A DNA stretch of 64,000 bases from Gymnothorax reevesii (Eukaryota; Chordata; Actinopteri; Anguilliformes; Muraenidae). Each line of letters opens with the position of its first letter. The stretch's first letter is position 1. Shown here piece by piece: positions 11,559 through 24,899 of this stretch. Both the position numbers and the translations under genes were made by a program. The DNA is taken from NCBI GenBank assembly GCA_029721435.1, contig CM056587.1:14076667-14140666 (forward strand), read 5' to 3'. The notes beneath the pieces were generated by a model that searched no databases, was not told where the DNA came from, and saw only the letters and a list, made by a program, of their open reading frames with translations.

Positions 11559-12183
11559 GAATGAAGAAAACAGCATCAAATAATAGGACAACAGGGGCAA
11601 AACCCTGAAAACCAGTGACAGCAAAAATAATAATATTAATAATAATAAATAAAATTAAAGCTGCAAGCAGCGTTGAAAGGGCCCTCGCCCCCCTCGTGCA
11701 CGTTGGGGTGGCAGCAAGATCTTGATGGGTGCAGGTGTCCATTCAGAGCCTTTGGGCACTGCTAGATTGTGTGCAATATGGATTCCAGAGGGGAGTGCAA
11801 AAATTTTCTGGGGAGCGCTATGATCCCATTTTAACATGCCTGTGTGCAAAATCTACAATATCGTAATTGTAATACCGGGTTCCATGAATATGTTGATTTT
11901 TGTAAATTTTCCAGCATTTTTAGACCCTCATAAGGGCAATTCTTTTAACAACCTGATTTGGGGCGCTATAGAGCCATTATGCCACATTTAGTGCGAATCG
12001 ATGAATGACATTGAAGAGAGTAAGACATTTATAATTTGTGCAGGGTTTTGCAAGTTTTGGAGGATTCTACGGCCTTAAAACGTGCGTTCGTAAAATTTGG
12101 AAAAACGCAGGAAATAGCTCTTAGCTCACTTCCTGTTTGGCCAAAAAATTTAAAAAAATTACTCATTGCCCGGAATGACTAAT

Positions 12184-12635
12184 GCAGTGGTTCCCAAACT
12201 TTCTCTGCTGGGCCCGCCTTTGGTACATAAGAAAATTTTTGCGGCCCCCCCCCCCCTTCCCAAAAAAAAAAAAACAGGTAATACACATATTTTGTTTTCA
12301 GAGTCCATTGCAGTTAATTTCACACATTGTAATTAATATAAACTTCAACCATTTTTGAAAAAAAAAAAGGTAAACTGACATTAACTGCAGGTTGTCATCG
12401 ACTACAACTAGGCTACTTTCAGAACGGAAATTAATTACAAAATAACGAACCACCTTTTTTTTTTTAAAATACTTAACAACATTGCTATTAATGCATTTTC
12501 CGGACACCAACAGTAACTTATTTGCATACAGCCAATCAGCGACCTCGTGCCGGATGGAGTGTCTCGAGATAGTTACATTTTTCTCATTTTACTGGCCTTG
12601 CATTTATGAAGTAAAAATAACTAAGATTGTGTCAG
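12184..12635. mobile_element. hAT-like (Charlie-type) terminal fragment inserted in the large repeat
   Basis: The sequence starts 'cagtggttcccaaacttt', the characteristic hAT/Charlie-type terminal inverted repeat, and continues with homopolymer-rich AT sequence. It interrupts the first unit of the surrounding 0.91-kb repeat, which resumes near 12636. The matching right-hand inverted repeat is absent, so the copy is truncated or was rearranged on insertion. Confidence 0.55.
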
Positions 12636-15344
12636 TTTACGGATGCATCGTTCGATGAAATCAAAAAAGCTTCGCAATTTAATGTCAGCAAGGTTTTTAG
12701 ATATTATATGCCAAATTTTAAGTTGATCCGATAAAATCTCTAGGAGGAGTTCGTTAAAGTACGACACCTGTGAATGGCAAAAAAAAAAAAAAAAAGTTGC
12801 AATTTCAATTAAAAATGGCAGCCTTCCTGTTGAGTCTAGGTCATGGCACCAAGTGACTTTTTTGTAGGTCTCGGCATATTCCACATGTCTACCGAATTTC
12901 ATACATGTGGGTTTATCGGGCTGCGAGGGCTGCTTATTTTAAATTTTCCAGGGGGCGCTATAATGCCATTTTTGCCACGCCTATTTGTTAATTTTTTATC
13001 AGTGTAATAGGAATGATGGTCTTTAAAATTGTACAAAATTTTGTGAGTTTTTGAGCATGCTGAAACCCTCAAAAGGGTAATTCTTTTAAAAATCGTATTG
13101 GGGCGTTATAGAGCCATGATGCCTCATTTACTGCCAATTTTTGTTTCAAATTGCAGACAATGTGACAAATAAAATTTTAGCTAAGTTTTGCAAGTTTTCG
13201 AGTATGCTAAGGCCTTCAAATGTGTGTTCATAAAATTTGGAATAACGCAGGAAATGACTCATAGCTCACTTCCTGTTTGGCCGAAAAATTTCAAAAAAAT
13301 CGGCACAGCCCAGAAAACCAAATGCAATGATCTGACCAAATTTCATGAACATTCAAGCACTTTTATATCAACATGGCCGTGTCAAGAGGGCGCTGTAGAG
13401 CCACCTGACCACACCCACTCCAATATCAACATATGGGTATATTTGGAATTAGACTATCATTAAGCCTGTAAAGTTTCATGTAAATCTCCCAAAGCATATG
13501 CTCATAAAATAAACTTCCATTTTCATGGCGGAACATCGAAATTCGCCGCGGCGCCACGGATACAAAGTTCGATTAATCCAAAAAAGCTTCGCAATTTAAC
13601 ATCGACGACGTCTTTCAATGTCATATGCCAAATTTTAAGTTGATCAGATAAAATCTCTAGGAGGAGTTCGTTAAAGTACGACACCTGTGAATGGCCAACA
13701 ATCCAAAAAAGTTGCAATTTCAATTAAAAATGGTGGACTTCCTGTTGAGTGTAGGTCATGGCACCAAGAGAATTTTTTGTAGGTCTCGGCATATTTCACA
13801 TGTCTACCGAATTTCATACATGTAGGTTTACCAGGCTGCGAGGGCTGCTTATTTAAAATTTTCCAGGGGGCGCTATAGTGACATTTTTGCCATGTATATA
13901 TATAAGTTTTTTGTCAGAGTAATACGAATGATGGTCTTTATACATTTACAAAATTTTGTTAGTTTTAGAACATGCTGAGACCCTCAAAATGGCAATTCTT
14001 TTAAAAATCTGATTGGGGGCGCTATAGAGCCATTGTGCCAAATTTAGTGTAAATTGATATATAAAATTGAAGATAATAAAACAATTATAATTTGTGCAAC
14101 TTTTTGCAAGATTTCGAATATTCTTAAGCATCCAAACATGTGTTTATAAAATTTGGAAAAACGCAGGAAATGGCGCATAGCTCACTTCCTGTTTGGCCAA
14201 AAAATTTCAAAAAAATTAAAATAACTCGACATGAACAATGCAATGATCACACCAAATTTCATGAACATTTAAGCACTTTTATCTCAACATGGCCGTTTCA
14301 AGAGGGCGCTGTGGAGCCACCTGACATCACCCAATCTAATATCAACATATAGGTCTACTTGGAAGTGGACTCCTATAAAGCCTGTAAAGTTTCGCGCAAA
14401 TTTCACAAAGCATGTGCGCGTAAAACCAACTTCCTGTTTCATGGCGGAACATCGAAATTCGCCGCGACGCCACGGATACAAAGTTCAATGAATCCAAAAA
14501 AGCTTCGCAATTTAACATCGACAAGGTCTTAAGATGTTAAATTAAAAATTTTAAGTTGAACGAATAAAATCTCTAGGAGGAGTTCGTTAAAGTACGAAGC
14601 CTGTGAATGGCAAAAAATTTAAAAAATTTGCAAATTCGATTAAAAATGGCGGACTTCCTGTTGAGTCTAGGTCATGGCACCTAGAGACTTTTTTTTAGGT
14701 CTTGGCATAGTACACATGTCCACCGAATTTTGTACATGGAGGTCAAACACGCTGCGAGGGCTGCTTCATTGAAATTTTCTAGGTGGCGCTGTAATGCAAT
14801 TTTGCCACATCCATCTGTAAACCCTAAATCCTAGTTAAAAGTAAGTCCTGCTTAATATGTTTGCAAAGTTTTGTGAGTTTTCAAGCATGCTGAGGTCCTC
14901 AAAAATGCAATTATGCATTAGGGGGCGCTATCGAGCTACCATATCACACCCAGTGCCAAATGAGATATCGAATCAAAAAACGTAATATATCTAGTCTATG
15001 AGCCAAGTCTGGTGAGTTTTCGAGTATGATAAAACCATCAAAAATGTGTTCGTAAAATCTAAAAAAACGCAGGAAATGGCTCATAGCTCACTTCCTGTGA
15101 GGCAAAAAAATTTCAAAAAAATTTACAAAAAAATTTATGATGACTACTATGACTCTATAAAATTTCGTGAGAATCCGAGCAAGTGCGTTCCAAAATGGCC
15201 CCGTGTTTGGTGGCGCTATAGAGCCACCGGGGCATGTCCAAGCACAAAAATAATAATACTTTGCAATTTTCACCACGACTGACGTGTGGGCAAATTTTTG
15301 TGAGTTTTCGTGCATGGCAAAGCCCTCAAAAATGCGTTCTCGCA

Positions 15345-15390
15345 GCAGAATAAAAAGAAGAAGAAGAAGAAGAAGAATAATAAAAATCCC
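15345..15390 (+). repeat. AAG/AAT microsatellite
   Basis: A short tract of (AAG)n followed by AATAATAAA-type repeats lies within the right part of the large dispersed repeat. It creates lysine/arginine-rich chance frames. Confidence 0.7.
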
Positions 15391-15470
15391 ATCAAAAACA
15401 ATAGGTTCCTCGCACCTTCGGTGCCAGGACCCGTTCCGGGCCCTGGCACCGGTCGGTGCTCGGGCCCTAA

Positions 15471-15769
15471 TAAACTGGGTCCACAAGTTCAAGCTCCCCG
15501 ACAGGAAAAGAAAGAGACTTGGTAGACTGATACAGAACTACAGCTCTAAAAATCACCACAGAATTGGACCGATCCTTATCTAAACCGGTCTCAATGAAAC
15601 AGTACAGCTTCACTTTATGACAGGACCGCCGTGCAGAGACCATATGTATCTAATACACAAAAACACAATACTTGAACACAAAGGAACACCAAATTTCGAC
15701 CCTTGAGCAATAGAGAGAAATAAAATGGTCGGATGAACTGTCTTCTACTCTTTGGAATGCATCTGGACA
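15471..15769. other. Unannotated sequence
   Basis: No gene or recognised repeat; possibly the decayed 5' part of the Tc1-like remnant that follows. Confidence 0.3.
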
Positions 15770-16240
15770 AATTTAAATTTAGAGTAAGCCAAAGGATGAA
15801 GTCAATTGGCAAAGTCTGTTTCCAACGGTATGATGCTCATTCTGTAATGGCAAAGGCAGCAATTGCATTGGACTCAATGAGCCTATTGATTGCTCCCCTT
15901 GGACATGCAACAGGCTAACAAAATTACACAATCTTACAGGGCCTAGAGCACTCTCTGGTGAGAACACTTCCCTCATGACATTTCCATGTTCCAACATGAT
16001 GACACTGGTAAATGCATTAAAGATTGTTTCCAAGAACACAGGCATGAATTCTCATGTTTTACAAAATCAAATCTAAACATAATTGAACGAGTATGGGAAA
16101 TTTTGCAGCACAGATTGCAAACTACATTTGCAACTTCTTCATCACCTGTCAATGGCAGGGGACTGCTCTCGAATAATGGGCCCATACTCCCACTGCAGAA
16201 ATGGCAGCATTCCTATAAGAACTGAAACTTTTCTGACGGC
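15770..16240 (+). pseudogene. Degraded Tc1-like transposase remnant
   Basis: Plus-strand frames contain a segment starting FQHDDTGKCIKDCFQEHRHE and then, after a gap, SNLNIIERVWEIL. This fits the Tc1 catalytic core in which the second aspartate lies in an HDNAxxHK-like motif and the last acidic residue in SPDLNPIEHLW. The tryptophan-proline stretch between them is shortened, and frames are broken upstream. It is a dead fragment, separate from the mariner-type copies elsewhere in the window. Confidence 0.55.
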
Positions 16241-16869
16241 AAGGGGTGGGCCTATACTTATTACTAGTTGCTATTCATCTTTTACATGTGTTTAAAATAT
16301 TTTTTCACCCCTGTATATCTTAAGAATAACATAATTTAGAATACCTTAAGTATAATAAAAGTTATATCAAACATGCCTGGGGTACTTTTCAATTGAAGCA
16401 CCTGTAAAATGAGAATTAGGCCAGTAAATGAATGCCTATGAGAGGAGATTAGTCTTTAATTTGTGATATGGGTGACCATGCGCAGACTGCTGTGCGGCTG
16501 ATGCTTTCAAGGTAACTCTCAGCAGTCGCTAATGAAGACATATGAGTGCGAGATATACTTTAATCAGACAGGATCGATGTTTCTGCTGACGGCCAGCAGT
16601 AATCTCACATTCGCGTAATCCCCGGCGGTCATACACAGGACGGCTTCGGGCGATGAGCTGACAGCCTTCAGTGCGACTCTTGCAGATCAGAAAGGGAGAA
16701 CGGGGTAAGTTGGAAAATGAGCCACCGACTGTAACTAGGCAACTATGCATAAAATGAATTATGTGATACAAATTAAGGAGAAACATTTCAATACAGTGGT
16801 TCATTGGCTGAGGTGACCAGATGGAGCACATTGTAAATGGTGGCTGTGGGGGAAAACATGAAATCATCT

Positions 16870-17265
16870 CATCATGCAAAGATCCCACCAACCAAACTCC
16901 AAAAAACTTGGGACTCAGGGATAGGGGGATGTTTACCATTGCGTTACATCACCTTTCCATGGAACAACTCTCTGCAGTTGTGTGGGAATAGGGGACAATA
17001 ATTGCTGCATCTGTGATAGTGGATCTCCCGCTCCCATTTCTGGCTTGATATAACACTGAAACTGCTCAACAGTCTGTGCTCTCTGATGTTGTATCTCATG
17101 CCTTATATTGACCATACGTCTTCAATGGGCATCAGGTCTGGACCACAGGCAGTTCAGTCATGCATTCACATTCTTTGACTACAAAGCCATGCTGTTTTTA
17201 CACACGCTGAATCTGACTTTGCATTGTCTTGCTTAAAATGACAAGACGACACCTTGTTTAGATGG
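16870..17265 (-). pseudogene. Degraded Tc1/mariner transposase C-terminal remnant
   Basis: On the minus strand, with frameshifts and stops, a QDNAK motif (about 17250) is followed by ACGPDLMPIEDVW (about 17125-17160). These correspond to the second and third catalytic acidic residues of a DD34E transposase like the one at 32.25-33.83 kb. The segment ends near 16930 with an 'acgcaatggtaaac' sequence and then a CCCAAGTTTTTTGG-type terminus, matching the 3' end of that family. Confidence 0.6.
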
Positions 17266-19625
17266 CAACGTAGAAGCTCCAAAATATGCACATACACATA
17301 GCCGAGTTAACCCTTGTACAACAAAGGGTTTTTCTACTACAACCCCGACGAAATTAAGCGATCTTGTTTGGTATCAGTGTACAGCTACAGATGTCTTCTC
17401 TTCAAATCATGTACAAATAAAGCACATTTCAACATTATGACATCATAGTGATGTCTTAACTAACACCAAATTAGGAAAAAATATCAAAATGACAAAAAAT
17501 CCACTTTTTTATATTTTTATTAGTTTTAGCTGAAAACTTTCTGTAACCTCTACAACTACTGATACTACAATTAATATTTTTGTATTATTATAAATGCTAT
17601 AAACTCTTAAGTAACATAAATTTGACATTACTATGATGTCATGAATAACTCATTTTGGGGGAAAAAACACAAAAGGAAAAAAAAATAGTTTACTGGACAT
17701 TTTTCACATTTTCTTTACTTTGTTTTTCCCTATGATAGAACACACTTGTATAAAAGGTTTACCTATGAATTATGAGAACAACTTCATGAGCAATTCTCTG
17801 ACGTTGTATAACAGAAGGCCTATAGCACAGAATAAAAATAGTATACAGCACAGTAACCAGTCAAACACACAAGTAAAAGTATGTCGGTCATGCACTTCTA
17901 ATATTATTAAGTGAAGGTCACTTCAAGGTTACTGGTCACTGCTGGTCATTGTAATTCCAAGATTTACTAATTCAAGTACAAGCTACATCAATAAATCAAT
18001 AAGGATGACAATCAGTGTGGTCAACAAAGTTCATTGAGCATGAAACGGAATAATAGCATTTTGTATTTGCAACTAATTTGAAAGCATATTTTGCATCAAA
18101 AACAGGCAAAAATTGACACTGGTGGCAATGACCCCTCCTACCCTTTGACTTTCACGGCCTACCCTAACTCGGGGGGGTGAGGTACCCTCATTGTTTTTTC
18201 ATGAAAATGAGTACAAAGGATGAATAAACAATTACCAAGAAGCAATGTATTCCAGGCATCAAAATTGGAATTAACATATATTTCAAGAATTAAAATTGAA
18301 GCACTGATTACTAAAACCCCAGAAGTCAAGTCAAGTCAAGTGTGACTTATGGGGTTTTAGTAATAGGTGCTTCGAGTGGAATTAGCGAAAAATGACAAAT
18401 TTCAAAACAAGTTAGAAGGTGTAAACCTTTAAAATGATTTACTTCTTCAGTTCTCAATTAAAGATGGGTGAGATTATGAGGGAAAATCAATTTTATCATT
18501 GCTGCTTTCTATGTTTATTACCATATAACACACTGTCCCAGTTTTTGTGTTGCCTGCGAAGCATAGCGGCACATAGGGATCACTTTGTCCGGCGTCTGTC
18601 TGTCCGTCTGTCTGTCTGTCCGGTAGTCACACTTTCAGTTGGTAGTCACACTTTCACATAAGTGCTTCGCAGGCGACACGTGTTCACCTGAACACTCCAG
18701 TTTTTTTTTTTTTTTGGAATTGGGGGTTGTACTAATGAAGCCTGACTAGCACTCAGCCCCCTTAGATGACCTCAGAAAAGCACCAGGCCAAGTGTCAACA
18801 GGAAAATCTATACGTGCAGCAGCAAAGGATTTCATGATAGAACTCATCACACTAGAGTGATAGATCACAAGAGCTGGGCAGGGGGACAGGCCAATGACAG
18901 GATCTAGCAGACTTACAAAAGCACATCAGCTATTTTATGACCCTGTGGAGACCGAACTTGCCAGTAACAGCAAGAGAGTTGAGGACCAGTTTCATTTCCT
19001 GAAGTCGGCTCAACCTGCCCCGTTGCCATGCCCAACTTACCCCTGACTCAGGGTACGATGTGCCAAAGGACCTACTTTTTGTGATGGGTCATACCTCTAA
19101 AACAGCTCAAGTTAAATAAAATGGCTTAATTTTCATGGGCCCAAAACAACCTTAAGCATGTACGGGTCTTTGTTTCCCAATCAATACAAGTTTGTTTTGC
19201 TGCGAATGTATGAAATGTAAAAAAGAATGACTGGCATCTGGTTTTAATGTAACAATCAGCGAAGATGCAATTTAAGAAAAAGAACTAATAAGATTTTATT
19301 TAGGCCAACATTGCCTGAGATTGACAGATGAAGCCGATTACATTGCTAATGACGACAAACATATAGATTAATCCCATAAAAAATACACCAAATGCTTCAT
19401 TAGGCCTTTCTGTAATGGCTTTCGTTTACATTAAACTGCCAGTCAGCTCGTGCTGTTAGGAAGGAAAGTTCCAGCCAAGTGTTCTGCAGGACTGATACTA
19501 GCGACAGAAACAGACATTTTCAAGAAATGGAAGAGAAAAAATATGTTAAAATGTAAATTTTAGGGGTGACTAGCTCATCAAACATAATTCAGCACAATGC
19601 ATTTCTCTCTCTTACTCTGTCTTGG
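17266..19625. other. Unannotated intergenic sequence with two small palindromes
   Basis: No gene is supported. An imperfect hairpin with 10-bp perfect terminal arms (ctaaaacccc / ggggttttag) lies at about 18313-18361. A 131-bp segment at 18548-18678 is bounded by 16-bp inverted repeats with one mismatch (TGTTGCCTGCGAAGCA) around a TCTG-type microsatellite. T- and A-runs are common. Confidence 0.45.
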
Positions 19626-19684
19626 CCTCTCTCTCTCTCTCTCTCTCAAGCTCTTTCTTTCTCTCACTCTCCCCCTCTCTCTGA
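19626..19684 (+). repeat. CT microsatellite
   Basis: Imperfect (CT)n tract with short interruptions. Confidence 0.85.
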
Positions 19685-20579
19685 GCTGTGCTTCACAGGA
19701 GCTCATCATATAAAAAGAGTTTACAGACTTATTCAGAATTCTGCTCTAAAATAGAAAAAATCAGCGAAGCACTAAAGAGACACCAGAAATTGGAGCTTGA
19801 GTGCGAGGTTTGCAGAATTAGAGTCCGTGTTTTAAATCTGATGAGACAGCATCTCACTACCAGAGTAATTTTTTCCCCCCCCAATTTTTGCAATGGAAGT
19901 CTTTCCATTTGCAATCAAGATGTATTCACCAAGCTCTCAGACGATAATAGCAGGTGCATTATTGCTAAACAATGAAGCATGCATTTTATAGTGCATCAAA
20001 GAGCAACCTTTGGACCCTAAAATACATTTTCTGGATACATTTTAAAGGTCTTTATTCTCCATTATGAGGACAAGAGCTGAGGGATGCAGAAAACTGCAGT
20101 AATGATGAATCTGAGGAGGCATTCTGACCAGACAGTGCAGCACACAGTCGCTCCTCGTTCATATTAAAACCTGTTCCCAGACCATATGTGCTCTTTCAAA
20201 ACATGGACCCAGATTCTGAAACTCTCCTCTTCTTTGTCGTGTCTAGCACTGAAAAAGCTGTACAGATCAGAGACGGCTTTAAATCAGACGAAGAGACCGC
20301 AAGCTGATTGGAGTACACACACGAATCAGAGGGCTGCTGGAGTGAAGCTCTAGCAGTGGGCTATTAATAGAACCCATAATATCAAAGGCTTGTGATTATT
20401 AACGGTAAAATCTCATGAAGTTATTCCAATACTCTATCTTTTTGCTATCTAAAGGAAGTTTAGTAAAGGTCAGAGACTTCCTCAGAGGCACATGCTAGAG
20501 GGAACCATTTCCTCTCATCTGGATGTAGTGTGCAGCAAGCTGTGACCGTCTGCTGCTCAGGGGACAGTAGGAAGTGAGT

Positions 20580-20790
20580 CACACACGCACGCACGCACGC
20601 ACACACACACAGACACACACACACACACACACACACACACCCCTAACCCTAAAATAGCTCAGTTTCCTTGTGGGGACCAGAAAATTATGAAGAAATTTGG
20701 TATTCCATCAATTGTAGACATTTGGTTCCTACAAGAGAAACAAATACCTGCACACACACGCACACACACACACACACACACAGCGTAACT
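20580..20790. repeat. CA microsatellite pair flanking a palindromic segment
   Basis: (CA)n tracts at about 20584-20640 and 20752-20782 enclose a segment beginning with two telomere-like CCCTAA units. The segment holds a diverged inverted repeat, 'cttgtggggacca' and 'tggttcctacaag'. This layout matches a common fish repeat in which such a palindrome sits between CA tracts. There is no coding function. Confidence 0.7.
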
Positions 20791-23700
20791 CACTCCACAG
20801 GCCAAGCCTTGTACACACAGCAGGGCATCAGGGTGAGGCTTAATGAGCTTGTTTTTAAGGAGTCTATTGAGGCAGCAGCAGACACATGAACTGCTTATTA
20901 AATGCATTAAATTATTAAACTGTGGGTATGAATGATATCCTCACTGACTGGGATGTCTCCTCGGGTGTCTTTGAAGATGAGTGCACTTCTCAATTTTTAT
21001 GACTCCGGTGATCCCACAACAACCCGATGGATTTTAAGTCAGGTGTTTGATTTTGTACTTGACCCTAATGTTCTTCCGTTCCCAGAAAATCACTAGAGAA
21101 TAAAAATGTCTGCTTTGCGTCACTTTCTCGGCGTAACAACACAAAGCTTCTTCCATTTAATCTATGTGAAAATGAATGATTCTAAACTTTAGCACAGTAG
21201 AGTATGACGTAAAAAGTTTTGTCAGGGTAGCCGAATGAAGATATTTCTTACAGCTCTTATTGAATTACCAACTGCTATATGAATGAACAGGCTGCTCGTC
21301 AGGTTCCATCATCGCTCGTCACTGTATTTGAATTTTAATAACAAAATGACAAAAGACATGCACTTCTGGTGAACTTTCAAATCACATGCGCTGCTCAAAT
21401 TCAGCAATATCTCTGTGAGCTGATTATGCATGATGGCTGCGGCTTTGATGTGAACAAAGACCTGAGCCATATGTGGAGCCTCGTTCGCAATCAAAGCATA
21501 ACTCCGTCGCAAATTCCACTGCATTATTCATGACAAATGGCCAAACTTGGGAGTGAGATTTCAGCCTGATGTATTTATGGGATTGGGACGATGAGCAGCG
21601 GATGCTTCTGGAAGCTGACAGCACTGCACATGGTGTCCAAATGAGATTTGGCAGTGGCGCTTTAGGATGGAGAACAGGCCGACAGCCCAACGAATTCAAC
21701 ATTCCTCACGCTCTCTCACAAATAACCTGCGCGAAGTGGTCGTCTCTAAACTATGCCAAGAGTCAATCAGTGAACATTGTGCCCAAATCTCCAACATTAT
21801 TTACTGATACCATTAAGGAACATAGTTTTTGGGCACTGCAATGAATTGATTTGCATACATACAATTCATTTTGTAAATTAAACTTGCTTAGAGATTAGTC
21901 TTTACGTGTTTTCTGTTATCTGCATTACATGAGAGGGCATCAGATGATTCCGTATTGCACACTGCTATCTTGGAGAAGGTTAGAGGATTCAGATATATGG
22001 GCAGGGCTACCTGGGCAGCTTACAGCACTTTAGCTGTCCGTCTCCACTGGATTGAACGGAGTGTACAGGGCTCTGGCTGTGCAGATACATTTAAAATAAT
22101 CTGCTATAGAGAACCCAGGAATTCAGAATCCAGGCATTGCTCCCACAATGCAACATTAAAGTGCATCAGACTAATTCGAATGTTCTTTTCAATTTTACAT
22201 GATGTAGTTCTTGTAGTCCTACATAAACATTCCACCATTACCTATACAACAAAGACATTTCCACTACCGTGCAAGATAAAAAAAAAAACAGAGATCTTAG
22301 CCCAGCTCTCAGTAGGTGATTCAGTGCAACTCGAAATGGACCATTTGCATAATGTGTTGGCAAAGTGGGGCAGCACTGGGGTAGTCTTTTAGCGCATCAT
22401 TGAAATAGACTATTTATACATTCCAGAAGGAAAATTTAAGCTTGGTTATATTCTTTTTCAGCATAAAAAAAAAAGATTTAAAAAACATACTGTATATCTA
22501 CAGCAGTTAGGTTGAGTTATTTGATTTGGAAGGTCATTCCAAAGCTTCAGTCAAGCATGACAGAAAATAAATAGTTCCACATGTATTGGAGTTAGCTTGG
22601 CTAGTTCTTTTGTAAATAGCACAAAAAAGCGTGGAGCCCATGCTGCAACATTCCGATTTAACAGAATTAACATTATTTGCCTTTGCTGACAATCAACTGG
22701 CCAGACAGTTGGATCTGGAGGGCGATTTCTATTTTAGCGGGGTATTTCCACGAGTTGACACTTACTGGAGTGTCATTTAAATGCAGTTGTGCAAGGCAAT
22801 ACTCAACATGTTCCTGAAGCAAGAACCACGTCTACACTGAAGTCTGACCTACTTCTGCTGACACAAGCACTTGCCAACAAACACGTCTGAAAACAGCAGC
22901 AGCAATGCCTATTGAGTGAAACTAACAATTGAATCCAATAATGTATCTTGACGATATTGCATATCATAACCAATGTAAAATTGATGTTATTATTTGCAGG
23001 CATACACTTGGCATTTAACATAACTGCAGAGCCGGGGTCCCATTTCTCACAACCAGATCAGCCCTACCACAGGAGAAGTCTTTATAAGGACATGGCTGAA
23101 GAATACTCAAAACAGGTTAGTTGGCTGCATAAGGTGAAACGGAAATGTTCTCTAGATTTTATTTGATTTAACCCTCACTGAATTTAGAAGATAATTTTTT
23201 GATATGTGTCACCTGACAAACAATGGAATCCACAAGAGCCAGGAGGCAGGAACGCATTTATGGTCAAAGAGAAATCTCTCTCTGTAGGTCACGGCACATC
23301 TGTGATCCAAGAGATTCAATTTCCTTCCCCGTCGCAGTGAAAATAACGATTGCTTGGGCCGTATGTGTCACAGTTTCATTCCAAAATTCACTTCCACACC
23401 AAACAAAGATTCATTTTTAAATTCATTCTATTATGGATTATTAAAAAATAGGAACTGGAGCTCACTTTGGTAGCTTGTTGCATGGGGAATACTCAAAATC
23501 GCAAAGCAGCAAGAAGCTTGACTGCATGCATGACACAGAGACCCAAATTTACAGAGTTATTTACTTTGATTTGTATCACCGACTGCTTACTACTCAGTGA
23601 CAGATCGTGGCCACAGTAGAAAGTAGTGTACAGTACGTGAGCAACATTAAATTCATAAGTGTAACAAAGATGCCCAGATGACATATTAAAATGGCCAAAT

Positions 23701-23952
23701 TTCACAGTATGCATCCAGGGCTGTTTTTGCGTGAACTGTACTGCACTTGTGTAAACTGCATCCCACAATGCAATGAAATGGTGATATCCTAAAGTGACTA
23801 CGGTGATCTAATTAACTCGGTGGTAACGTAACTGTGTGGCACAGGACATCGTTGAATCACCAACTACGTGTTCACAAACTACAAAGAATGTTTTTTTAAA
23901 TTATTTTCTGGGCAATTACCAGGAAGAGAACAGCAGATTGAAATATATTATT
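20791..23952. other. Unannotated sequence downstream of the znf385 gene
   Basis: Mostly non-repetitive sequence with no supported gene. Open frames up to 145 codons (21955-22392) show no recognisable domain, and none has a convincing start context or splice structure. Confidence 0.4.
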
Positions 23953-23958
23953 TTTATT
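23953..23958 (-). promoter_or_regulatory. Candidate polyadenylation signal for the znf385-family gene
   Basis: TTTATT on the plus strand gives AATAAA on the minus strand. Scanning by eye, it is the first such hexamer downstream of the stop codon at 25848. It would imply a 3' untranslated region of about 1.9 kb that includes the 44-bp minisatellite. RNA evidence is lacking. Confidence 0.3.
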
Positions 23959-24899
23959 AAAAAGTAACATTTTTATATACAGACTTTTCCATTATACATA
24001 CATATTATGCTTTAAACTAATATCCTATTCTCAAATAAACAACTCCACATCATTCAGGTGTGGATTTCTTCTTCAATTCTAAAAATACACAAACCATTGC
24101 ATCTATGTTCTAAGTACTATCCTTCCTCTACAATAGAATGGGTATTGCCTGGACTGGTCTGAATGTAAATAACTGACACATGTGCCCATTATTGCAGGAC
24201 TAATGCAACTCTGTTGCACCACACAGAGGCCCATCTGCTCCATGCCAAAGAACAGGCAGGATTCATAGTGCACATGAAAATCTAGATCATCTTTTTCTGA
24301 AACAAGAATACCTGCTCAAGAACAGTCAACAATGCCATTTAAGATCTGCTGAGATGAGCCTTATCGAGGACTTCGAGCAAAGCAGCGAGTATCCATCACT
24401 AAACCGCACACATAAACACGTGAAACCCTAAAAAAATGAATAAAGGATGACCTGCAACATCATAAAAAAGTCAATATCCAGATGGCTAAACATAAAATAA
24501 ACAGCAGTAGATAAGCTGCAATCACAGCTTTTCACCTGCATAATACACAACAGCCGTGCACTGAGGCAGAGACAGCATCGCAGCCTCTCAGCATGTCTGA
24601 CTGAAACTGTTAGCGTCTCAGGCCGGGGAAAGGCTAGGGTCAACATCGAAATTTGCAGCTGAGTCAGAGATGTTCTTTTCATTGCTTAGGAAGACTGGAG
24701 ATTCAAGTCATTCAGGAAGAAGTTTGATGCTTTTCAGTGCTCACTCTGTGAAACTCACACTGGATCCAGAAGCTGGGATTGCTGGGTGCAGTCTTTCATT
24801 GAAATACTATGTATTTTTTTCAGCTCGGTCACTAGTGGCCATTTTGACTCTGCTGGGACGGGCCCTTTGCAGGACTCGGAGGGCTCCCGTTCCTCATTG

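Larger units (their letters stand above)
11655..15470. repeat. Large dispersed repeat with about 0.91-kb internal tandem units
   Basis: The start 'ttaaagctgcaagcagcg' and the end 'ggtgctcgggccctaataa' are common termini of a dispersed repeat in fish genomes. Internally the block 'acgcaggaaatggctcatag' followed by 'ctcacttcctg' recurs at about 12103, 13245, 14158 and 15066. 'aggaggagttcgttaaagta' recurs near 12740, 13660 and 14577. The period is therefore about 906-915 bp, stretched to 1142 where an insertion lies. The right end folds into GC-rich hairpins (15418-15466). No coding capacity is visible. I do not assign a superfamily. Confidence 0.65.

Noticed and set aside
20641..20655. Interstitial telomere repeat (CCCTAA units)
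   Set aside because: Only two units are present, and they belong to a common CA-flanked palindromic fish repeat.
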